NCBI GenBank assembly: GCA_049276455.1
Contig: JBASWL010000024.1
Coordinates: 33,732-97,731, forward strand
Source: Georgfuchsia sp049276455
GTDB taxonomy: Bacteria; Pseudomonadota; Gammaproteobacteria; Burkholderiales; Rhodocyclaceae
Length of the DNA: 64,000 nucleotides
Direction: 5' to 3'
This document shows, piece by piece, positions 55,203 through 64,000 of this stretch. Position 1 is the first letter of the stretch. Each line of letters starts with the position of its first letter. Position numbers and translations under genes: made by a program. The notes under the pieces were generated by a model, which ran no database searches, had not been told where the DNA came from, and worked only from the letters and a program-made list of their open reading frames with translations.

Positions 55203-57046
55203 ACCGACTCCACGCCATGCCCTTCGGCGCCGAATTGCACTCAGGCGGCGGCGTTCGCTTCCGCCTCTGGGCCCCCGGCGTCGAGGATGTCGCGCTACAG
55301 ATAGACGATGGGCAGGCCTTGCCCATGTCAGCTGCCGCCGAAGGCTGGTTCGAGCTGACTGTGCCCTCGGCACATGCCGGCTGCCGTTATCGTTTCCGCT
55401 TGCCCGACGGATTACAGGTGCCCGACCCGGCCTCACGCTTCAATCCGGACGATGTGCATGGACATTCGGAAGTCATCGATCCCACTGCCTTCGACTGGCC
55501 CGACGGCAACTGGCACGGCCGCCTCTGGGAAGAAGCCGTGATATACGAATTGCATGTCGGCTGCTTCACGCCAGCCGGCAGTTTTGCCGGCGTCATTGAG
55601 CGGCTTGACTATCTGGCCGGTCTTGGCGTGACCGCACTGGAAATCATGCCGGTGGCCGATTTCCCCGGCCGGCGCAACTGGGGCTATGACGGCGTGCTCC
55701 CCTTCGCGCCCGATGCCAGCTACGGCCGTCCCGAAGATTTCAAGCGCTTGGTCGCTGCCGCCCATGAACGCGGGCTGATGGTGCTGCTCGATGTGGTCTA
55801 CAACCACTTCGGCCCCGAGGGCAACTATCTGCATGCCTATGCGCCGGCCTTTTTCAATCCGCATCACGCCACGCCCTGGGGCGCGGCCATCAACTTCGAT
55901 GGCGAGGGCAACCGTACGGTGCGCGATTTTTTCATTCACAACGCGCTCTACTGGCTGGAGGAATACCACCTCGACGGACTTCGTCTGGATGCGATCCATG
56001 CCATCTGCGACGACAGTGCGCCGGACATTGTCGAGGAGCTTGCCACCGCTGTCAGGCTTGGCCCCGGGCTTGAGCGTCAAGTACATCTGATTCTGGAAAA
56101 CGATCGCAATCAGGCCCGTTACCTGAATCGCGACGAAGCTGGCCGACCGCACCATGCCACGGCGCAGTGGAACGACGACGTGCACCATGTCCTGCATGTG
56201 CTCGCCACTGGCGAGGCCGACGGCTACTACGCCGACTATGCCGCCGATCCGGTAAGGATGCTGGGCCGCTGTCTGGCTGAGGGTTTCGCCTACCAGGGCG
56301 ATGCCTCGCCCTTTCGCGGCGGCATGCTGCGCGGCGAGTCCAGCAGTCACCTGCCGCCCGCCGCCTTCGTCAATTTTCTGCAAACCCATGATCAGGTCGG
56401 CAACCGCGCCTTCGGCGAGCGCATGTGTCATCTTGCTTCCCCCACCGCAATGCAAGCCGTTACCGCAATGCTGTTGCTGGCGCCACAACCGCCACTACTG
56501 TTCATGGGCGAAGAGTTCGCTGCAGCACAACCCTTCCTCTTCTTCTGCGATTTCGGCCCGGAACTGGCCCGCGCCGTGACCGAAGGCCGGCGGCGCGAAT
56601 TTTCACGTTTCACCCGCTTTGCCGATCCTGCCGCACGCGAACACATCCCTGATCCGAACGCCGAGGCCACGTTTGCGGCCTGCATACTTGACTGGAGCAG
56701 CCTCGACCGCGCGCCGCACCAGGACATGCACGAATTCCACCGCCATCTGCTCGGCTTGCGCCGGCAATGGATTATCCCCCGTCTTGCCGGCATGGGCAGC
56801 GGCGCAGCCTGCGTAACGCTGCTGGCAGAACGTGCACTCGCGCTACAGTGGCAGCTCGGCGATGGCAGCATTCTGTCGCTGCGTGCCAATCTCGACAAAG
56901 ACAGTGTCATGACAAGCCCCCCGCACGGAGCGCTGATATACGCCACCCACAATTTCGATGCCGCCTCGCTGGCCGCAGGGCAATTGCCGCCCTGGGCAGC
57001 AAGCTGGCATCTGCAAGCGGAATGTCGCCATGACGCGTCCCACTAA
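55199..57046 (+). CDS. treZ: Malto-oligosyltrehalose trehalohydrolase TreZ
   Basis: This 615-residue GH13 enzyme releases trehalose from the ends made by TreY. It has RFRLWAPGVEDVALQIDDGQ in the N-terminal beta domain, IMPVADFPGRRNWGYDGVLP near residue 158, YHLDGLRLDAIHAICDDSAP near residue 258, and NFLQTHDQVGNRAFGERMCH near residue 392. The GTG at 55199 overlaps the glgX stop as GTGA; ATG at 55217 is a possible alternative. The treY part follows with a 17-base overlap. Confidence 0.93.
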   Translation: MNRLHAMPFGAELHSGGGVRFRLWAPGVEDVALQIDDGQALPMSAAAEGWFELTVPSAHAGCRYRFRLPDGLQVPDPASRFNPDDVHGHSEVIDPTAFDWPDGNWHGRLWEEAVIYELHVGCFTPAGSFAGVIERLDYLAGLGVTALEIMPVADFPGRRNWGYDGVLPFAPDASYGRPEDFKRLVAAAHERGLMVLLDVVYNHFGPEGNYLHAYAPAFFNPHHATPWGAAINFDGEGNRTVRDFFIHNALYWLEEYHLDGLRLDAIHAICDDSAPDIVEELATAVRLGPGLERQVHLILENDRNQARYLNRDEAGRPHHATAQWNDDVHHVLHVLATGEADGYYADYAADPVRMLGRCLAEGFAYQGDASPFRGGMLRGESSSHLPPAAFVNFLQTHDQVGNRAFGERMCHLASPTAMQAVTAMLLLAPQPPLLFMGEEFAAAQPFLFFCDFGPELARAVTEGRRREFSRFTRFADPAAREHIPDPNAEATFAACILDWSSLDRAPHQDMHEFHRHLLGLRRQWIIPRLAGMGSGAACVTLLAERALALQWQLGDGSILSLRANLDKDSVMTSPPHGALIYATHNFDAASLAAGQLPPWAASWHLQAECRHDASH

Positions 57047-60000
57047 GCGGATCAATCCCTCCGCTGCGCTGGAAAAACTCGCCGGGCATTGCGGCATTGC
57101 GACGGAATACAGCGATATCTGGGGCAAAAGCCGAAAGACCTCGGAACATACCCGGCGCACATTGCTGGCCGCCATGAACATCCCCGCCGATGGCGATCCT
57201 GCGGAACTGCTGCGCGAGATGGAAGAACGCGAATGGCGTCGGCCGCTACCGCCAGTCATGGTAATTGGAGTCGGAGATTCACCTGCCGTGCCGCTCTCTC
57301 TGCCGATAGTGTTGGCTGGCCGGATGCACCGCTGGTTATTGACGCCCGAGGATGGCGCGCCATTGTCAGGAGAATTCCTGCCCGCCGAACTGCCCCGGTC
57401 GGCCGAGCAGCGCATAGGCGGCGTAGATTTCATGCGTATGGAATTGAGACTGCCGCCATTCGCGACAAGCGGCTACTATCGCCTCGAAGTCGAGCAGTCG
57501 GGACGCGAAGTCCAGCGCCAGGCGGCAATGACACTTGTCGTTGCACCGCCAAGCTGTTATCGACCGGAAGCCCTGCGCAATGAAAACCGCGCCTGGGGAC
57601 CGTCTGTGCAACTCTATGGCCTGCGCTCGCGGCATAACTGGGGCATCGGCGACTTTGGCGATCTGCGTGCGCTGGTAGACCTGACGGCAGACTGCGGTGG
57701 CGGCATCGTCGGCGTCAATCCACTGCATGCCATGTTTCCTGACGATCCCGGGAAAATCAGCCCCTACAGCCCGTCGAGCCGCTGTTTTCTCAATATTCTT
57801 TATCTGGATATCGAAGCCATACCTGAATTCGGCGCATGCGAAACGGCACGAAACCTCGTCGCCAGCAATCCGTTTCAGGCACGGCTGCGGCGCCTGCGCG
57901 CCAACAAAGAAGTTGATTATGTGGAGACCGCCCGCGCCAAGCGCGAAGTACTCGCATTGCTCTACCGTCACTTTCGTGACAGCCATCTCGCCCTTGATAG
58001 TGATCGCGCACGGAGCTTCCGCCAGTTCCGTGACCGGGGTGGCAAAATACTTGAAACTCATGCGCGCTTCGAGGCGCTGCAGGATCACTTCAGGAAACAG
58101 GACCCCACCGTCTGGGGCTGGCCGGCCTGGCCACTTGAATTCCACGATCCCGAGGCGCCCGCCGTCGCAGCGTTCGCAGAGGCACATGCAGAAGCCGTAG
58201 ACTACTTCGTCTGGCTGCAATGGCTGGCTGACGAGCAACTGGCTACCGTAGGACAGCAATCCTGGCGCCGCGGGCTGGGGATCGGTCTTTATCAGGATCT
58301 GGCATTGGGCGTAAATCCGGGAGGTGCAGAAGCCTGGGCCTGGCAGGGAGTTTTTGCCGCCGGGGCCTATGCCGGCGCACCGCCGGACGACTTCAATCTC
58401 TTTGGCCAGGACTGGGGACTGCCTCCCTTCGTGCCGCATCAACTGCGCGAAACTGCCTATGCGCCTTTCATCGCCGTGCTGCGCGCCAACATGCGCCATT
58501 GCGGTGCCCTGCGCATTGACCATGTCATGGGGCTTGTTCGCTTATTCTGGGTACCTTCCGGCCTGTCGCCGGAGCATGGCACCTATGTCGGCTATCCGCT
58601 CGACGATCTGCTCGGCATTCTTGCGCTGGAGAGCCAGCGCAATCGTTGTCTGGTGATCGGCGAAGACCTGGGTACCGTACCGGAAGGTTTCCGGCATCGA
58701 CTGGCGCAAGCCGACATACTTTCCTACCATCCCTTTTTCTTTGAGCGCAGCGCCGATGGCGGCTTCAAGCCGCCGGCCGATTACCCGCGCCAGGCTTTGG
58801 CTGCAATCAGCACCCATGACCTGCCGACCTTGCATGGTTTCTGGAAGGGGAACGATCTCGACACCCGGGCCAGACTGAAACTTTTCCCCTCCGAAGAACA
58901 ACGCAACAGTCTGGTGGTGGAACGCTCACAGGATCGCGCCCGTTTGCTCATGGCGCTGGAACGCGAGGAACTGCTGCCTGAGGGCGAGAGCGTCCATCCC
59001 GTTTCCGTACCGGAAATGTCACCGCCCTTCGTGACGGCGATCCATGCCTATCTGGCCAGAACGCGGTCGCAGATAGTGGTAATCCAGCCCGATGATGTGT
59101 TCGGGGTCGTCGAGCAGGCCAACCTGCCGGGCAGTCAAGACGACCAGCATCCCAATTGGCGGCAGCGACTGCCCGTGGAACTGGATGACTGGAGCCATGA
59201 CGAACGTTTTGCCGCCGTGTGCGAAGTGCTGCACCATGAGCGCGGCAGCGCGGTGATACCCCATCAGACAGAGGAATTGACGCCACCCCGCGAAGCGGTC
59301 ATACCGCGCGCCACTTATCGGCTTCAGTTCAACAGCGAGTTTACCTTCGCCCAAGCGGAGACACTGGCCCCCTATCTTGCCGAACTCGGCGTCAGCCACT
59401 GTTATGCCTCTCCTTATCTGAAGGCACGCCCGGGCAGCGGCCACGGCTATGACATTGTCGACCATGCCGCGCTCAATCCGGAAATCGGCACAACGCAGGA
59501 GTACGAAGCTTTTGTCGCCGCGTTCAAGGCGCATGGACTGGGCCAGATCCTCGATGTAGTGCCCAATCACATGGGCGTCATGGGCGCAGATAACCAATGG
59601 TGGCTGGACGTGCTGGAGAACGGGCCGGCCTCGGCCTGGGGCAACTTCTTCGATATCGACTGGGAACCGCTCAATCCCGATCTCAACGGCAAGGTGCTGC
59701 TGCCCCTGCTTGGGGACCACTACGGTACCGTGCTCAACCGCGGCGAACTGCGGCTGGAGTGTGATCTGGCATGCGGCGAATTCAGCCTGTTCTATTACCA
59801 GCACCGGCTGCCGCTCGATCCCGCGACCTATCCGCGCATTCTCGATCATCGTGGCGAGCGTTTGGCAGCCGTCCTCGGCGAATCCCATGAGCATTACATC
59901 GAATTGCAGACCCTGTCCACCGCCTTCGGCCATTTGCCCGCGCGCACTGACACCCTGCCGGCGCACATGGCCGAGCGCCAGCGCGACAAGGAGGTCCTCA

Positions 60001-62177
60001 AGCGCCGTCTCGCCGCACTGATGGACGCCTGCGCGGATGTCGCTCGCCATGTTGCCGACAATCTTGCCGAATTCAGCGGCCACCCCGGTGATGCCGACAG
60101 CTTTGAACACCTGCACGAGCTGATCAAGCTGCAGGGGTTCCGCCTGGCCTACTGGCGCGTTGCTTCGGACGAAATCAACTATCGGCGCTTCTTCGATATC
60201 AACGAGCTCGCGGCCTTGCGCATGGAAGATCCGGAGGTATTCGAGGCCACCCATCGTTTCATTCTCGAACTACTCTCCCAGGGAAAAATCGACGGGTTGC
60301 GTATCGACCACCCGGATGGACTTTACGATCCGGGGCAATATTTCCAGCGCCTGCAACAGGCTGCCGGGGGCAAACTTCTCGCATCTGGCGAACCGCTGCC
60401 GCTTTATCTGGTCATCGAGAAAATACTCGCCGATCACGAACGGCTGCCTGAAGACTGGCCGATTCATGGTGCCACGGGCTATCGTTTCGCCAACCTGGTA
60501 AACAACCTGTTCGTAGACAGTGCCGCCGAGCGCCGCATGACGCGCGTCTATCATGACTTTACCGGCACTGGCAGCGATTTCGATGCGCTGGCCTACGACG
60601 CCAAGAAACTCATCATGCAAACGGCACTGGCGAGCGAACTCAACGTGCTCGCCAACCGTCTGGCGCGCATCGCCGCAGCCAGCCGCTACACCTGCGACTT
60701 CACGCTCAACGGGCTGCGCGAAGCCCTGATCGAAGTGGTGGCCCATTTTCCCGTCTATCGCAGCTATGTCGCCGCTGACCATCTTTCTGCCGACGATCGC
60801 CACCACATTGCGTGGGCTACCGGGGTAGCCAAAAAACGCAGTTCGTATGCGGATACCGGCATTTATGATTTTCTTCAGGGCGTGCTGACCACCGACATCG
60901 CCCGCGGCCGCAGCGCCTCGTTTCGGGAACGGGTGATCGCCTTCGCCATGAAGTTCCAGCAGTTTTCCTCGCCGGTCATGGCCAAGGGCGTGGAAGACAC
61001 GGTTTTCTACCGCTATCACCGCCTGACTTCGCTCAATGACGTCGGTGGCGAACCACGCCGCTTCGGCATTTCCGTGGCTGCGTTTCATGCCGCCACACGT
61101 GCCCGTGCCGCACGCTGGCCGCACAATCTGCTGGCCACCTCCACTCACGACAGCAAGCGCTCCGAGGATGTGCGCGCCCGCATCAACGTGCTCTCCGAAA
61201 TGCCGGCCGCGTGGAAACTGATGTTGAAGCGCTGGAACCGTTTGAACCGCGGCCGCAAGCGCGTGGTCGACGCCATCAATGCCCCGTCCCGCAATGACGA
61301 ATACCTGCTCTATCAGACCCTGATCGGCACCTGGCCGCTGGAGCCGCCCGACGCAGCGGCCATGACGGATTACAGCGAGCGCATCGTGACCTACATGGTC
61401 AAGGCCCTGCGCGAAGCCAAGGAACACAGCAGCTGGGTCAACCCCAACACCGACTATGAAGCCGCCATGACAGATTTTGTCCAGGCACTGCTCACGCCGG
61501 GCGACAAGAACCTCTTCCTGACCGATTTTGTTGCCACGGTAGCGCCCATCGCCCGTCACGGACTCATCAACAGCCTTGCCCAGACCCTGCTCAAAATCGC
61601 TTCGCCCGGCGTGCCGGACATCTATCAGGGTTGCGAGTTGTGGCAGTTCAATCTGGTCGACCCCGACAACCGCCGCCCTGTGGACTTTACGCGCCGGCGC
61701 GAATTGCTGGTGGACGTGAAGGCACTCGTTGATGCTCCACCAGAGCTTTGGCCGCAACGCCTGCAACCCCTTGTCGCCGGCATGGCCGATGGTCGCATCA
61801 AGCTCTACACGATCTGGCAGGGACTGGCCCTGCGCGCACGCTGGCCGGAGGTGTTCCGCGATGGCGATTACCTGCCGCTCACGGTGCACGGAGAACAGGC
61901 TACGCATGTCTGTGCCTTTGCCCGCCGCCACGGCAACCGTGCCATCATCGCGCTGGTGCCGCGGCTGCCGGCCGGATTGACGGAAACCGCCGCTGCCATG
62001 CCGACGGGATTGGAAGCATGGGGCGACACAACGCTGGAACTGCCAAAAGACATGACTGAACTCTCCTGGTGCAATGTCCTCACCGGCGAACATCACGCAG
62101 CAGGCAGCGAACTTGCCGTAGGCAACCTCCTGTCCTGTTTCCCCGTGGCCCTGCTTGCCAGTGAGCCGGAGGAATGA
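57030..62177 (+). CDS. MalQ-TreY fusion (4-alpha-glucanotransferase and malto-oligosyltrehalose synthase)
   Basis: This 1715-residue protein carries two GH families in one chain. Residues about 1-745 form a GH77 amylomaltase, with LRSRHNWGIGDFGDLRALVD near residue 198, GALRIDHVMGLVRLFWVPSG near residue 492 and LVIGEDLGTVPEGFRHRLAQ near residue 543. Residues about 755-1715 form TreY, with RATYRLQFNSEFTFAQAETL, PGSGHGYDIVDHAALNPEIG near residue 805 and KIDGLRIDHPDGLYDPGQYF near residue 1088. MalQ would rearrange glucans into longer chains and TreY would turn their reducing end into a trehalose unit for TreZ. The frame is open throughout. Confidence 0.93.
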   Translation: MTRPTKRINPSAALEKLAGHCGIATEYSDIWGKSRKTSEHTRRTLLAAMNIPADGDPAELLREMEEREWRRPLPPVMVIGVGDSPAVPLSLPIVLAGRMHRWLLTPEDGAPLSGEFLPAELPRSAEQRIGGVDFMRMELRLPPFATSGYYRLEVEQSGREVQRQAAMTLVVAPPSCYRPEALRNENRAWGPSVQLYGLRSRHNWGIGDFGDLRALVDLTADCGGGIVGVNPLHAMFPDDPGKISPYSPSSRCFLNILYLDIEAIPEFGACETARNLVASNPFQARLRRLRANKEVDYVETARAKREVLALLYRHFRDSHLALDSDRARSFRQFRDRGGKILETHARFEALQDHFRKQDPTVWGWPAWPLEFHDPEAPAVAAFAEAHAEAVDYFVWLQWLADEQLATVGQQSWRRGLGIGLYQDLALGVNPGGAEAWAWQGVFAAGAYAGAPPDDFNLFGQDWGLPPFVPHQLRETAYAPFIAVLRANMRHCGALRIDHVMGLVRLFWVPSGLSPEHGTYVGYPLDDLLGILALESQRNRCLVIGEDLGTVPEGFRHRLAQADILSYHPFFFERSADGGFKPPADYPRQALAAISTHDLPTLHGFWKGNDLDTRARLKLFPSEEQRNSLVVERSQDRARLLMALEREELLPEGESVHPVSVPEMSPPFVTAIHAYLARTRSQIVVIQPDDVFGVVEQANLPGSQDDQHPNWRQRLPVELDDWSHDERFAAVCEVLHHERGSAVIPHQTEELTPPREAVIPRATYRLQFNSEFTFAQAETLAPYLAELGVSHCYASPYLKARPGSGHGYDIVDHAALNPEIGTTQEYEAFVAAFKAHGLGQILDVVPNHMGVMGADNQWWLDVLENGPASAWGNFFDIDWEPLNPDLNGKVLLPLLGDHYGTVLNRGELRLECDLACGEFSLFYYQHRLPLDPATYPRILDHRGERLAAVLGESHEHYIELQTLSTAFGHLPARTDTLPAHMAERQRDKEVLKRRLAALMDACADVARHVADNLAEFSGHPGDADSFEHLHELIKLQGFRLAYWRVASDEINYRRFFDINELAALRMEDPEVFEATHRFILELLSQGKIDGLRIDHPDGLYDPGQYFQRLQQAAGGKLLASGEPLPLYLVIEKILADHERLPEDWPIHGATGYRFANLVNNLFVDSAAERRMTRVYHDFTGTGSDFDALAYDAKKLIMQTALASELNVLANRLARIAAASRYTCDFTLNGLREALIEVVAHFPVYRSYVAADHLSADDRHHIAWATGVAKKRSSYADTGIYDFLQGVLTTDIARGRSASFRERVIAFAMKFQQFSSPVMAKGVEDTVFYRYHRLTSLNDVGGEPRRFGISVAAFHAATRARAARWPHNLLATSTHDSKRSEDVRARINVLSEMPAAWKLMLKRWNRLNRGRKRVVDAINAPSRNDEYLLYQTLIGTWPLEPPDAAAMTDYSERIVTYMVKALREAKEHSSWVNPNTDYEAAMTDFVQALLTPGDKNLFLTDFVATVAPIARHGLINSLAQTLLKIASPGVPDIYQGCELWQFNLVDPDNRRPVDFTRRRELLVDVKALVDAPPELWPQRLQPLVAGMADGRIKLYTIWQGLALRARWPEVFRDGDYLPLTVHGEQATHVCAFARRHGNRAIIALVPRLPAGLTETAAAMPTGLEAWGDTTLELPKDMTELSWCNVLTGEHHAAGSELAVGNLLSCFPVALLASEPEE

Positions 62178-63370
62178 AGGCGGTCAACGATGCCGTCATC
62201 GTGGAGGAATGCGCCCGGCGTTCGCTTGAACTGCTGCGCGAGAACCTCGGCCCCCATGGTTTCCGCGCGGCGCGGCCGACGGACAAGGCCGTGGCGCGCG
62301 GCTACGACAGGGTATTCGGCCGCGATGGCGCGCTGTGCGCGATTGCCGCTGCCCGTAGCGGTGACTCAAGGCTGATCGAGGGCGCACGGCTTACGCTGGC
62401 AACCCTGGCCACCCATCAGGCGGCGAATGGCCAGATACCCAAGTTCGTCGAACCCGACCCCGGTTGCGGCGACTTCTGGTATGTGGGCTGCATCGATGCC
62501 ACGCTGTGGTGGCTGATCGCCATCAAGCTGGTCGACCGCGCCACGCAGGGCAGCCTGGAAAAGCGCTTCGAATCGCGCATCCAGCGTGCGCTGTCCTGGC
62601 TCGGTTGCCAGGAGCATCCGCTGATGCATCTGCTGCAACAGAACGAAGCCAGCGACTGGGCCGACATCATGCCGCGCTCCGGCTTCGTGCTGTATACCAA
62701 CGCCCTCTGGTTTTTCACCAAGAAGCTGTATCGGCTGCCGGGATCGACCACGACCAAACAGCATATCAACTGGCTGTTCCTGCCCGGCAGCCATCTGCCC
62801 GACTATCGCCGCCTGCGCCTGCTGATCCACTATGCACGGCGGCGCACCGCCAACCCCGAGTTCTACCTGAGCTATATCAACCTTTCCTTCTGGGGCGAAG
62901 AAGGCGACATACTCGGCAACCTCCTCGCCATGCTGCTGGGCCTCGCCGACGACCACCGGCAAAACCGGATACTGGACGCCATCGCCGCCCGTAGCGTTGC
63001 CCACCCCGGACTCTCGGTAATGACGCCGATCGAGCCGGACAGCCGCCAGTGGCGCCCCTATATGGAGCGCCATCGACAGAACTTTCCTCATCGCTACCAC
63101 AACGGCGGCATCTGGCCGATGATCGGCGGCTTCTGGGTGCTGGCGCTGGCTGCTGCGGGCCGCAAGGCTTTCGCCCGCAGCGAACTGGCGCGTCTGGCGC
63201 GTGCCAACGCCGTCGCCAACTGGCGCTTTTCGGAATGGTTCAACGGCGCAAGCGGAACGCCCGAGGGCATGAGCGGGCAGACATGGAACGCGGCCCTGTT
63301 TCTTATTGCCCGCGGTGGAATTGAAAACAGGCGCTTTTCACGGGTTGGCGGAACCCTGTTCCAGAAATGA
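62174..63370 (+). CDS. (Alpha/alpha)6 glycosidase-like protein, GH100/GDE type
   Basis: This 398-residue protein has a six-hairpin glycosidase pattern: RGYDRVFGRDGALCAIAAAR near residue 38, WYVGCIDATLWWLIAIKL near residue 98, ASDWADIMPRSGFVLYTNAL near residue 158, YHNGGIWPMIGGFWVLALAA near residue 308 and SEWFNGASGTPEGMSGQTWN near the end. Acidic residues in RDG, DWADIM and SEW could serve catalysis. It resembles GH100 neutral invertase-like and amylo-alpha-1,6-glucosidase proteins but I cannot choose between them. Its ATG overlaps the malQ-treY stop as ATGA, so it belongs to the glucan operon; a debranching or trehalose-related role is more likely than invertase. Confidence 0.7.
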   Translation: MKAVNDAVIVEECARRSLELLRENLGPHGFRAARPTDKAVARGYDRVFGRDGALCAIAAARSGDSRLIEGARLTLATLATHQAANGQIPKFVEPDPGCGDFWYVGCIDATLWWLIAIKLVDRATQGSLEKRFESRIQRALSWLGCQEHPLMHLLQQNEASDWADIMPRSGFVLYTNALWFFTKKLYRLPGSTTTKQHINWLFLPGSHLPDYRRLRLLIHYARRRTANPEFYLSYINLSFWGEEGDILGNLLAMLLGLADDHRQNRILDAIAARSVAHPGLSVMTPIEPDSRQWRPYMERHRQNFPHRYHNGGIWPMIGGFWVLALAAAGRKAFARSELARLARANAVANWRFSEWFNGASGTPEGMSGQTWNAALFLIARGGIENRRFSRVGGTLFQK

Positions 63371-63598
63371 AATCCGGAGCGGTTTCCGAACTACGACTAT
63401 CCATGTCCATGGGATGGTGCTTGCAACAATGCCGGATGTATCTTTTAATCCCATCAGGATAGGCCGGTCTGGTTCGGGTGCTGGAAGAGAATCGCGTCCC
63501 TGTTTTCCCGGGATAGAGATGCCAACGGCCGCGCGTCCAGGGGAAATTGTGCTGCGGGTACGATCCCTGCGCCTGGCACATTGCCGTCCAGCTATGGA

Positions 63599-63637
63599 CT
63601 AGTGGATCTTGTCCAGCGGACTCACCACTCCTCGGTC
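63599..63637 (-). pseudogene. Tail of an integron-type integrase (older copy)
   Basis: On the minus strand the sequence reads DRGVVSPLDKIH and a TAG stop at 63599-63601. This equals the last residues of integron integrases (GGRGVVSPLD). It differs from the next copy mainly at third codon positions, as expected of two related genes. Nothing else of this gene is preserved. Confidence 0.5.
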
Positions 63638-63674
63638 CGGCCCTCGCATTGCACTTGCCCGGGCGCTCGTCCTT

Positions 63675-63693
63675 TGCGAAGCTGTGCTTCGCA
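63675..63693. repeat. Hairpin directly after the integrase fragment
   Basis: TGCGAAGC and GCTTCGCA form an eight-base stem with a three-base loop. It abuts the stop codon of the integrase fragment on the minus strand. No T-run follows, so it may be a cassette-like or protective hairpin rather than a strong terminator. Confidence 0.55.
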
Positions 63694-63858
63694 TCAGCCC
63701 AATCTATCGATGGGGCTGACCACTCCTCGCCCACCCTTGTTCAGCACATGCGTATAAATCATGGTCGTGCTCACGTCCGAATGGCCGAGCAGTTCCTGCA
63801 CCGTCCTGATGTCGTAACCGCCTTCGAGCAGATGGGTGGCAAAAGAATGGCGCCTATG
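63694..63858 (-). pseudogene. C-terminal fragment of an integron-type tyrosine recombinase
   Basis: On the minus strand RRHSFATHLLEGGYDIRTVQ, ELLGHSDVSTTMIYTHVLNK and GGRGVVSPIDRLG end at a TGA (63694-63696). This contains the conserved HxLRHSFATHL-like box, LGH-DVSTT and the catalytic Tyr of tyrosine recombinases, and the tail typical of IntI. Upstream of RRHSF the match stops at the palindrome beginning at 63851, so only about 55 of some 320 residues remain. The gene is broken by deletion or insertion. Confidence 0.85.
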
Positions 63859-63876
63859 TCGTGCACGACATAGGCG
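63851..63876. repeat. 26-bp perfect palindrome at the integrase break
   Basis: The sequence running from CGCCTATGTCGTG at 63851 to its mirror at 63876 is fully self-complementary. It coincides with the point where the integrase match ends. Such symmetry could mark a recombination join or an end of a mobile element. Confidence 0.65.
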
Positions 63877-63937
63877 ACACTATCTACCCTCCCTGACTAT
63901 GTCTTGTAATTTGGCAGGGTCTGCGGAGATGACTGGA

Positions 63938-63992
63938 ATCACGGGCCACATCGGGTAAATCGTCATTCAATTACCCAACATAGGCCCGTGAT
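63938..63992. repeat. Nested inverted repeats near the window end
   Basis: ATCACGGGCC (63938-63947) pairs with GGCCCGTGAT (63983-63992), and inside it GGGTAA (63953-63958) pairs with TTACCC (63971-63976). The interrupted double stem recalls folded recombination sites, but the seven-base attC core sequences of integron cassettes are not seen. The right edge of the window prevents identification. Confidence 0.5.
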
Positions 63993-64000
63993 GTCTACAG

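Noticed and set aside
60270..62096. 608-codon open frame on the minus strand
   Set aside because: It lies wholly opposite the TreY part of the fusion gene, shows no family motif, and long antisense frames are common in this GC-rich codon use.
63870..63958. Minus-strand frame MWPVIPVISADPAKLQDIVR in line with the integrase fragment
   Set aside because: It does not match integrase sequence and is separated from it by a stop, so it was not added to the integrase remnant.
63938..63992. attC recombination site
   Set aside because: The nested stems are suggestive but the RYYYAAC and GTTRRRY core sites are not present.

Overview
The window looks like a chromosomal stretch of a Gram-negative betaproteobacterium. 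The main evidence is the housekeeping block rluB-scpB-scpA-trpS-M50 protease-tsaC/yciO-PHP at 31312-37051, an arrangement familiar from betaproteobacteria. The catabolic genes resemble those of anaerobic or denitrifying steroid degraders of the Sterolibacterium/Denitratisoma type; this placement is inference and no rRNA gene is present to test it. No tRNA, rRNA or CRISPR array was seen.

Layout. (1) 1-2658: the end of an unknown gene, a frameshifted small zinc-ribbon gene, and a CoxE-like VWA protein with its MoxR AAA+ ATPase. (2) 2934-6511: an acetyltransferase, then the ruins of a nitrogen-fixation island. These are a shortened nif-specific ferredoxin, a nifE with a frameshift, a stop and internal deletions, and the first codons of nifV, alongside an apparently intact nifQ and a bacteriohemerythrin. 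Three sigma-54 -24/-12 promoters and two NifA-type TGT-N10-ACA sites survive at sensible spacing. (3) 6720-24277: a large acyl-CoA catabolic region in two divergent halves. The minus half holds an LLM oxidoreductase, a broken MaoC gene, two MaoC proteins, an acyl-CoA dehydrogenase and a CoA ligase. The plus half holds two thiolase-like/DUF35 pairs, an SDR, a MaoC hydratase, a two-subunit acyl-CoA dehydrogenase, a crotonase, a CoA ligase, an amidohydrolase-like protein and a Ddn-type protein. The set matches what is known of actinobacterial steroid side-chain degradation (acyl-CoA dehydrogenation, hydration, retro-aldol cleavage by Ltp2/DUF35). (4) 24574-30889: a beta-oxidation module (crotonase, 3-hydroxyacyl-CoA dehydrogenase, thiolase, acyl-CoA dehydrogenase, class III CoA-transferase) followed by a LysR regulator. 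(5) 31312-37911: the housekeeping block. (6) 38100-43385: two cation/proton antiporters, a LapA-like protein, a DUF389 protein and a MarR regulator. (7) 43760-63370: a tightly packed glycogen/trehalose operon, glgB-glgE-treS/mak-cmpX-glgC-glgX-treZ-malQ/treY-(alpha/alpha)6 glycosidase, with stop/start overlaps at most joints. (8) 63371-64000: the tails of two different integron-type integrases and strong palindromes, probably a mobile-element boundary.

How the genes work together. The catabolic genes activate a carboxylic side chain as a CoA thioester, oxidise and hydrate it, and cleave it by retro-aldol or thiolytic steps. The sugar operon can form a cycle: TreY/TreZ release trehalose from glucan ends, TreS turns trehalose into maltose, the fused kinase makes maltose-1-phosphate, GlgE extends glucan with it, GlgB branches it, and GlgX and MalQ trim and reshuffle chains. 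No glgA or glgM is present here to use the ADP-glucose made by GlgC.

The most unusual part is the nif ruin. Its coding sequence has decayed through deletions at short internal repeats, while its regulatory sites and nifQ remain readable.
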